This document shows, one piece after another, positions 1 through 7,900 of a stretch of DNA of 8,977 nt. A model generated the notes under the pieces. It was not told the origin of the DNA. It did no database searches and saw nothing but the letters and a program-made list of their open reading frames with translations. The stretch comes from SHAN690 sp038131955 (GTDB lineage: Bacteria; Bacteroidota; Bacteroidia; Flavobacteriales_G; Salibacteraceae). How positions within the stretch are numbered: position 1 is the stretch's first letter; each line of letters opens with the position of its first letter. The stretch lies in contig JAYPQK010000005.1 in NCBI GenBank assembly GCA_038131955.1, forward strand, positions 1 to 8,977, in the 5' to 3' direction. Both the position numbers and the translations under genes were made by a program.

Positions 1-856
1 GACCATGGCTGAATTCGCCTTCTCTTCGCGTGTCTAGGATGAGCACTCCCTGCTGTTGCGCCTCCTCTACCTCGGTCACGTTCATCGCTCTCAACGACTC
101 TTCGTACACATCGTCAATCGACTTGTAGCCTTTCTTATTCTGTCCGGCCGCCTTTGCGAAGTACTGTGGTGGAGGCAAGATGCCTGTAGTCAACTCCTTT
201 ACAAACTCTTCCTTGGTCAAGTCCTGAAGGGCGTAATTCGTCTGCTTCTGCTCGCCCAACGTTGAGAACGTCTCGCTGCTCATGTTCTTTCCACAAGCGC
301 TACCTGCACCATGCGCTGGGTACACGATCAAATGATCCGGAAGTGGCATGATCTCGTTTCGCAACGAATCATACAGAGTAGCCGCCATATCCTCCGCGGT
401 CATTTCTCCGCCTTTCTGAGCAAGGTCAGGTCGACCTACATCACCAATAAACAAGGTGTCACCCGTATAGATCGAGTGTGGCTTTCCTTCTTCGTCAAAA
501 AGCAAATAGCATGATGACTCAGGCGTGTGACCCGGTGTGTGCAGTACTTGAATGGTAATATCGCCTAGTTCGAACACCTGGCCGTCCTCGGCGCCGATGA
601 TGTCATAACCTGTTTGAGCGGTAGGTCCAAATACGATTGGAGCACCGGTTTTCTCCGATAGATCCAAGTGGCCACTCACGAAGTCAGCATGAAAGTGCGT
701 CTCGAAAATATACTTGATGGTGGCCCCGCGTTCTGCTGCGAGGTGGAGATAAGGATCGGTTTCTCGCAGTGGATCGATGATCGCTGCTTCTCCGTTCGAT
801 TCTATATAGTACGCCGCCTCGGCCAGGCAGCCTGTGTAAAGCTGTTCAATGTACAT
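1..856 (-). CDS. MBL-fold persulfide dioxygenase-like / rhodanese fusion (3' end outside window)
   Basis: The 285 visible residues start MYIEQLYTGCLAEAAYYIES, a typical opening for the ETHE1/CstB-like branch of the metallo-beta-lactamase superfamily. Metal-site motifs are all visible: THFHADFVSGH (H54, H56, D58, H63), HTPGH (H110), TGD (D133) followed by GDVGRPDL, and YPAHGAGS (H182). In characterised ETHE1 enzymes the His-His-Asp ligands hold one iron that oxidises glutathione persulfide to sulfite. From about residue 257 (NVTEVEEAQQQGVLILDTRR) the sequence enters a rhodanese-like domain that runs off the window, so the rhodanese active-site cysteine cannot be seen. Family members of this layout are usually about 450-470 aa, so roughly 60% is visible. 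The role is probably sulfide/persulfide detoxification in the cytoplasm; no signal peptide is seen. The start ATG at 856-854 gives the expected N-terminus and is preceded by an A/T-rich leader without a Shine-Dalgarno motif. It is separated from the upstream porP-like gene by a terminator and its own predicted promoter. The family call is firm; the exact substrate is inferred. Confidence 0.9.
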   Translation of the reverse strand, partial: MYIEQLYTGCLAEAAYYIESNGEAAIIDPLRETDPYLHLAAERGATIKYIFETHFHADFVSGHLDLSEKTGAPIVFGPTAQTGYDIIGAEDGQVFELGDITIQVLHTPGHTPESSCYLLFDEEGKPHSIYTGDTLFIGDVGRPDLAQKGGEMTAEDMAATLYDSLRNEIMPLPDHLIVYPAHGAGSACGKNMSSETFSTLGEQKQTNYALQDLTKEEFVKELTTGILPPPQYFAKAAGQNKKGYKSIDDVYEESLRAMNVTEVEEAQQQGVLILDTRREGEFSHG

Positions 857-878
857 GTCGTGAAAAAATTGGAATATG

Positions 879-906
879 CAAAGCTATATACAAACAACCC
901 CCACAA
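879..906 (-). promoter_or_regulatory. Predicted Bacteroidota-type promoter for the MBL-rhodanese gene
   Basis: On the minus strand the exact -7 motif TAGCTTTG (consensus TAnnTTTG) lies at 886-879. A TTG (-33 element) lies at 906-904, with a 17-bp spacer. This fits the known Bacteroidota primary sigma factor consensus, although the spacer is at the short end. Transcription would start near 873, giving a leader of about 17 nt before the ATG at 856. The -33 element lies within the upstream terminator hairpin. The prediction is from motif and position only. Confidence 0.45.
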
Positions 907-919
907 GGCGAGGGTTGTT
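893..919 (-). terminator. Hairpin terminator after the porP/sprF-like gene
   Basis: AACAACCC (919-912 on the minus strand) pairs with GGGTTGTT (900-893), a perfect 8-bp stem around an 11-nt loop. Two more C-G pairs are possible inside the loop. It starts 21 nt after the stop codon of the PorP/SprF-like gene. The following sequence (TTGTTTGTATAT) is T-rich but not a strong T-tract, so termination could be partial. GC-core hairpins of this form are common after genes in Bacteroidota. The stem is symmetric, but no plus-strand gene ends here. Confidence 0.6.
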
Positions 920-940
920 CTTTGACTATGTTATTCGAGC

Positions 941-1891
941 TTATTGCTGGTCCGCCGGAATAGGTGCCTTGGTGTTCTCCTTCGTAAATCGGATACCGAG
1001 CACGATCTCATGTGAGCCCGAGGTGGCATTACCCAATCGACCTAAGGCGAGGTCATAGGCATAACCGATCTGAAGGTTATTCTCAAATTGATAACCTGCC
1101 ATGAAACCTGCTGCAGGTGGAATGAGCTCGGTGATCAAAGGGGTGCGGAAAGTAGCTCCCAACCAAACCATATCTCTGAAGATACCGCGCGCCTGGATGT
1201 CAAACATGTCCATCGGCGTCACATAGCGGCCCAAGAAGTTTGCATCGATCGCCCAGTGATCATTGAAATTATAGCGATAGCCCGCGTTCAAATAGAAGTG
1301 GCGCGCCAAGACATTGTCTGTTTGAGAATAATCGTTGAAGAACTGTGCCTTCAACCCAGCCACTTGTGGCACATAGATGCCCACGTGCCAATTGCTAGCA
1401 GAAAAACGCACTCCTGAACCGAAGTCCACGGCCCACAACGACATGTAACCATTACTCAATGCAGGATCCAACGCCTGCTGGACATCCAGCTTACCTCCGT
1501 CCACCGCAAACTGCAAGGCGCCGGTTGAGAGCGTAAAGCTCAGCTTGTAGTCCTGATTTAAGTCGAGGTGATAAGCATAGGCCGCTTGGAATCCATTACG
1601 ACGTGTCTGTCCGACCACATCGCTGAACACGGTTCCGCCCACTCCCATCTTACCGGTAATGATCGGTCCCTGCACGCTGAGGTAGTATGTCCTCGGAGAG
1701 TCCTGGATACCCACCCATTGATCTCTGTAGAGCGCGTTGGCGTGGAAGTACTTATCAATACCTGCCATGGCCGGATTGATCATGTACTCGTTCATGTAGA
1801 ACTGCGTCCATTGCTCCAGCTGCTGCGCCTTCGTGCTGGCAGCTCCGATGAACAATAGGCATATAATGATGAGCTTCTTCATAATACTCAT
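941..1891 (-). CDS. PorP/SprF-family type IX secretion system outer-membrane protein
   Basis: A complete 316-aa protein. Residues 1-22 form a signal peptide (MSIMKK, a hydrophobic stretch, then STKA) with likely cleavage before QQ. The mature start QQLEQWTQFYMNEYMINPAM followed by AG corresponds to the family signature 'QFSQYMFNP...NPAYAG'. Later alternating aromatic/hydrophobic strands (for example GVGGTVFSDVVG, FQAAYAYHLDL, LSFTLSTGALQFAVD) and the ending GSHEIVLGIRF fit an outer-membrane beta-barrel of the usual size, about 300-340 aa. Established knowledge: in Flavobacterium johnsoniae SprF lies next to sprB and is needed to deliver SprB to the surface, and PorP/SprF proteins pair with cargo carrying type B C-terminal domains. 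The stop codon of the giant SprB-like gene is only 9 bp upstream (TTTGAAACC), so co-transcription and possibly coupled translation are likely. The start at 1891 is preferred; an in-frame ATG at 1882 (MKK) would give a signal peptide three residues shorter and cannot be excluded. The family call is firm; cargo specificity is inferred from position. Confidence 0.93.
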   Translation of the reverse strand: MSIMKKLIIICLLFIGAASTKAQQLEQWTQFYMNEYMINPAMAGIDKYFHANALYRDQWVGIQDSPRTYYLSVQGPIITGKMGVGGTVFSDVVGQTRRNGFQAAYAYHLDLNQDYKLSFTLSTGALQFAVDGGKLDVQQALDPALSNGYMSLWAVDFGSGVRFSASNWHVGIYVPQVAGLKAQFFNDYSQTDNVLARHFYLNAGYRYNFNDHWAIDANFLGRYVTPMDMFDIQARGIFRDMVWLGATFRTPLITELIPPAAGFMAGYQFENNLQIGYAYDLALGRLGNATSGSHEIVLGIRFTKENTKAPIPADQQ

Positions 1892-1900
1892 GGTTTCAAA

Positions 1901-4900
1901 TTATTTCAAGATGGTCACTGGACCGGTGATCAATCGATCGATGCTGTCGTCTTTCAGGTCGATCACGTAATAGTAAGTTCCAACTGGCAACGACTTGCCG
2001 TTGTAGGTTCCGTTCCAAGGGTTCTGATAACCCGGTTGCGACTCGAAGATCAAGTTACCCCAGCGGTTATAGATCTGAACCACGGCATTCGGATAGTCTT
2101 CGATACGATCGATAAAGAACAGATCGTTCACACCATCATTGTTTGGCGAGAATCCTCCTACCGGATCTACTACCTCTTCTACGGTCACGATGACACTATC
2201 GAGCCCGAAGCAACCATCATCATCGGTTGCACTCACATAGTAGACCGTAGTCTCCAATGGGTTCACTGAAGGGTTCATGTCAGTCACACTAGAAATATCC
2301 TGTGCAGGCGTCCAAAGGACCTCCACACCAGCATTAGCCGTTGGGCTGCCGCCAATACTCACGCTCTCACCTGGCTCCATGAACTGATCAGGACCCGCAT
2401 CGAGACCCGGACCTTCGGTCCAACTGATGTAAACCGTATCGCGAGCGACACAGACACCGTTGATTCCTTCGAAGACGTACATGGACGTATCAGTACTCGT
2501 GTTCACGGTCACGCTGTTTCCATTTCCTGCAACAACGCCATTAGCAAACAACCAGCGCGTTGATGAAGCGCCTTGTTGGGTTCCTGTCAGGGTAATTCCA
2601 TTCGAGAATGGACAAACCTCAAGGTCTTCCATCGCTGTGACTTCTACGAAGAACTCAGCATCCAACTGGAAGGTGTCGCTCAATGCACATCCGTTGAGAT
2701 CAAATACCGTGAGGATGTAGGTTCCCGCAAGCACTCCTTGGAGGTCTTGACTTGTAACTGTATCACCAGTCTCCATGATCCATTGATAGGTATATGGAGC
2801 GGTTCCACCAGTCACCGAGATCTCTACAAATCCATCTCCTGTGTTGGTACAGGTCGCATCGTTGATCGCATCTAGTGTGATGACGATCGGCGTAGGACCA
2901 TTCACGGTGAAGCTGTTGGTATAAGTACAGCCATTAGAGTCGGTCACGGTTACATTATATACTCCTGCGCATAGGTCAGAGATGGTTGCAGTGGTTTCAC
3001 CATTGCTCCAAGCATACGTGTAAGGCGTGGTTCCACCAGAGATTGAAATGCTGACACTACCGTCGCAATCTGCACCGCAGGTAACTCCGACAACCGTACT
3101 AGAGTCAAGTACGATCTCGCTAGGCTCATCAATGGTATAGATATCGAACGACAAACAAAGGTTCGAATCCACCACCGCGATGGTGTCCGTTCCTGCACAG
3201 AGTGAATCAATACTTGCTGTAGTATCACCTGTACTCCACAGGATGCTGTAAGGCAACGTACCGCCGGTGATCGTGGTGAAGATCGCTCCATCACACTCAC
3301 CGAAGCAAGAAACGTCAAACAGCGAATCTAAGGTGATCACCGGAGCGTTCGCATTGTTCAAGATGACGTTGAATGTATCCGTACATCCATTCGAATCGGT
3401 CACTTCTACATTATAGATACCCGCAGTCAGGTTGGTAGCATGATTCGTAGCCTGTGTCGGGATCAGAGGATCACCCGCGATATCCAACCAAAAGTAGCTG
3501 TATGTCGAACCGGTTCCACCGCTCGCTGTTACCGTGATCTGACCATTGTTGGTCTGACAATCAGGATTAGTCAAACTATCAATACTGATCGCAAGAGCCG
3601 CTGGCTCATTGATAACGAAGTCGAGGCTATCGACGCAACCGGCCGTATCTGAAACGGTCACGCTGTATACTCCTGCACAAAGGTTTGTTATGGTGCTGGT
3701 CGTATCGCCAGTGCTCCAGATGATGCTGATCGGTGCACCGCTACCGGTAATAGTCAGGTCGATGCTTCCGTCGCACTCACCCGGACAAGAGACTTGGTTG
3801 ATGTCCGACACGATCGTGAACGGAGTTGGATCATTCAACACAGCGGAGTCGGTAATGATCGTTCCGTTCACATCAGTTACCGTCACCGTGTAAGTCCCCG
3901 CACACAAACCAGAGATCAGTGCTGTGGTATCACCGTTGCTCCATGCATAGGTGTACGGTGCAACACCGCCATTCACGTTGACTTGGATCTCACCATCGCA
4001 ACCGTTTCCGGCACAAGTGATATCCGTGACCAAGAAGTCAAGTGACATCGATGATGGCTCAGTGATCGTAATGGTATCTACGCTAGAACATCCGTTCGTA
4101 TCTGTTACTGTCACGATGTAGGTTCCTGCGCAGAGTGTATCTGCGGTTGCAGATGTATCGCCATTTGACCAGTTGTAGGTCACAGTGCCGAGTGATGTGA
4201 TCACCGTTACTGTGGCCGTACCGTCACACGCTCCATTCGCCGTGGCGTTGGTTCCGCTCAACGAGATGGCCGGACCATTGGTTTCAGAGACAGGATATCC
4301 GAATACTTCGAAACATCCGTCCTGATCCGTCACCGTCACTTCGTAGAAACCGAAGCACAGGGTGTCTACTGCATTGGTCGTAGGACCATGGTTCCAGCTG
4401 AAGGTAAATCCTCCGGCACCTCCAGAGAAGTTCGGATCGATCTCACCATCACATACGCCGCAGGCAGCATCCGTGATGACCACGGTGTCCTGCACAATCG
4501 GCTGTGATTGGAAGAGAACGAAGGTGTCCACCTTGGTACATCCATTCGCATCGGTAATGGTCAAGAAGTAGAACCCACCGCAAAGGCTATCGGCCAATGA
4601 TGTTCCATTACCATTGGATGGAACAGGACTCCAATTGAAGATGTATCCGCCAGCACCTCCACTTGGGTTCACGTTGATCTGTCCATCGCAGATATTACCG
4701 CAAAGTGGATCCGTCAAAGTCTCGTTCGACACGATCTCAGTAGGTTCATCGATAGTAAAGTTGACAATGGTATCGCAAGCGGTTCCATCCGAGATGGTAA
4801 CAGTGTATCCACCAGAGCAAAGGCCGTTTACGGTCGCTGTCGTGTCACCATTGCTCCAAGCGTAGGTGTACGTTCCTGAACCACCTGTAGTAGCCAGAGA

Positions 4901-7900
4901 GATGCTTCCATCGCAGTTTCCGAAGCAAGATGCATCAGCCACCGTCGCATTAGGATCGATCGCTACAGGTTCCGTGATGGTCACAATGGCTGAACTCACA
5001 CATCCAGCACCATTGGTCAATTCGACCGAGTAGGTACCAGCGCAAAGTGAATCGATGGTATCAGTGGTACCGATGACCGCTAGCGTGGTCAAGTTGGTCC
5101 ACTCGACTGTACAAGGCGCCACTGAACATGTGTACTGGGCCACTACCATTCCATCGCAAGATCCACACGTAGGATCGAATCCGATCGCCACCACTGAGTC
5201 GGCACTATCGGCATTGATCGGTACGTTGACGATCAAATCACAACCACCTGCGTCGGTGATCGTGAGTGAATTGATGCCAGCACAAAGCGAGTCATTCGTT
5301 GCGGTAGTCTGTCCATTATCCCAGATGAAGGTATAAGGGAGAGTTCCACCTGAAGGATTCGCGGTAGCTGTTCCATCGCAAACGGTGCAGCTTGAATTGG
5401 TGATACCGCTAAAGTTGTTGGTGATGCCTGCCGGATCTGTAATGGCCACGCAGAACGTGTCCTGACAACCATTGGCGTCAGTAACGGTCACGCAGTAAGT
5501 TCCATCTGCCAATCCCGTCGCGGTAGAATCCGTAGTTCCATCAGGCCACAGGTAAGAGTAACCCGGCGTACCACCGGTCACGTTGATCGTGGCCTCTCCA
5601 GTAGTGTCACCAGGACATCCAGGATCCTGCACGTTTGAGAAGGACGCATTCACCGGACTCGGATCGATCACTGTGATACAAGACGTATCCGTACAAGCAC
5701 CGACATCAGAAACGGTGACGCAGTAGTTACCTACAGGAAGCATAACCGTGTCGTTGGTCATTCCACCAGGCCAGCTGAACGAATAGACCCCCGACCCACC
5801 GGATCCAGTTGCTACTACCATGGCGCTGTCGCCATTACATAAAGGTGCCGTAGCGATCGAGACACCTGCTGTAACGCCAGTCGCTGGCTCAGCCACAACC
5901 GTATCTTCAATGGCGATACAGCCATTGGCGTCAGTAATGGTCACCGTATATGTTCCAGCCGGCAGACCTGTTGCACAAGCAGAGGTGCTTCCGTTAGACC
6001 AAGAGAACGTGTAAGGAGCAACACCTCCAGTGGCACTCGCACATGCTACACCGTCGCTGCCTCCAAGGCAGTTTACGCTGTCAACGGAATCAATGGAAAC
6101 CAAGAACACTCCAGGGGTTCCTATGATCACGTCGGCGCTGTCGATACAACCCGAAACGTTGTCCGTTACGGTAACGGCGTGAATTCCGGCCGTTAGGTTA
6201 TTGACTGTATCGATGTTGGCGCCATTATCCCACGCATAGGTGTAGTTTCCTGAACCACTTGAGGTCACTGCGACCACAGCAAATCCATTGGTATCTCCGA
6301 AGCAAAGGACATCGGCACTATCCGCGATCTCCACGCTGAACGAGCCCGGAGGATCAAGGACGTAGCAAGCTGAATCTTCACATCCATTTGCATCCGTAGC
6401 AGTTACACAATAAGTGCCGGCAGAAAGACCAGAAATACTGGTTCCGGTTCCGCCTGTGCTCCACAAGTACGAGTACCCACCGGCGCCGCCAGTAACAACC
6501 ACGGAGATTGCTCCGTCATTTCCGGCACCTCCACAAGAGATCGGAGTCTCCGTGAAAGCAAAGCTCATGGAGTCCGCTTCGTCGATCACGACAGAAGCAG
6601 AATCCTCACAACCATCGTTGCCTGTGATGGTAACAAAGTACGTTCCGGCTTCTACGTTCAAGAGGGTGTCATTGGTTGATGCGTTGGACCATAGGTAAGT
6701 GTATGGTGCTGTTCCTCCGGACTGGGTCGCCACAGCCGATCCATCGATCCCTTGGAAACAAGATGCATCATTGATCAAAGTCGCAGTAGCCGTCAAAGAC
6801 GTTCCTGCATCGATGGTTACAAATGCGGTATCCGAACATCCATTATTATCGGTTACGATCACCGAATATGTTCCGGCAGGCTGGTTAGCAATGGTATCGT
6901 TCGTTCCACCCGTACTCCAAGAGTAAGAGTAAGGACTGGTTCCACCGCTAACAGAGACTCCTGCACTTCCGGAATTCGATCCGGCACAGGCCGCTGCCGT
7001 GCTATCCATGTCCAATTGAAGTGGAAGTGGTGCATCTACGTCGATCGTGTCGAAGCGACTACAACCAAATCCTGTTGTGATCCTTACCAAGTACGTTTCT
7101 GCACAAACGCCTGTTACGGTATCTCCCGTTCCAATCAAGTTGGTCGTATCAGGGAACACGAACCACTGAGCAGGTCCACAAGTGAAGCAGTTAAAGCTAG
7201 CATAAAGCTCACCGTCGCAAGAAGTAGCACATGACGCATCCGCAGAGCTCGCAGTAACCGGTGGAGCAAAGAAGTCATTTACGGTCACAGAGTTAGAATC
7301 CTCACACCCTTGAGCGTCCGTTACGGTCACGGAGTAGGGACCAGACGAAAGCCCTGTGATCGTATCACTTGTAAGCGCAGAGTTATTGGTGGTGGAGTTA
7401 CTCCATGCGTAGGTGTATGGACCTACTCCGTTACTTACGTTGGCGATCGCTTGTCCGGTAGCCACGAAGCAGAAGCTGTTAAGCGCGGTCATGGTCACTG
7501 ACAAACCATTGGCTGGTTCGAAGATCTCGAACTGAACGGTATCCTCACAAGTGCCATCAGAGGCAGTCACCGTGTAGTTGCCTGCTGTCAGCATTGTGTC
7601 AGATGGTCCACTTCCGATGCTAGACCATGTATAGGTGAAGTCTTGCGTGATCGGAATGAAGGCCACATAGTCATTGGTTGCACTAAAGTTCGTGTTGTTT
7701 CGGCCGGGAACCGCATAGGCCTGAGTTCCGGCGAAGTTCTCGATACCCTGAACGTGAGTTCCTCCATCAGAGACCAACGAGTCCGAATGGATCTGGATGA
7801 TGTTTGAGTTCTCGTAGAGAACGATCTGGAACGTCGAAATATCTCCCGATCCGTTTGGTGATTGGAAGTGATCTATCTCCAAATAGTTGACGACTCGGAT

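Noticed and set aside
1..856. A glyoxalase II or true beta-lactamase identity for the MBL-fold protein.
   Set aside because: The GRPDL block, the THFHADFVSGH site and the rhodanese domain following the MBL domain indicate the persulfide dioxygenase-rhodanese group instead.
1880..1891. The ATG at 1882 as the start of the PorP/SprF-like gene.
   Set aside because: It remains possible, but the ATG at 1891 is the first in frame, is nine bases after the upstream stop, and gives an equally good signal peptide.
6752..7234. A plus-strand open frame of 160 codons with many Arg and Ser residues.
   Set aside because: It lies antisense to modules 5-7 of the giant gene. Its Ser/Arg-rich composition is what the complement of GT/AC-rich repeat codons gives, and no domain or plausible start context is visible. 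All other plus-strand frames in the window are of the same kind.
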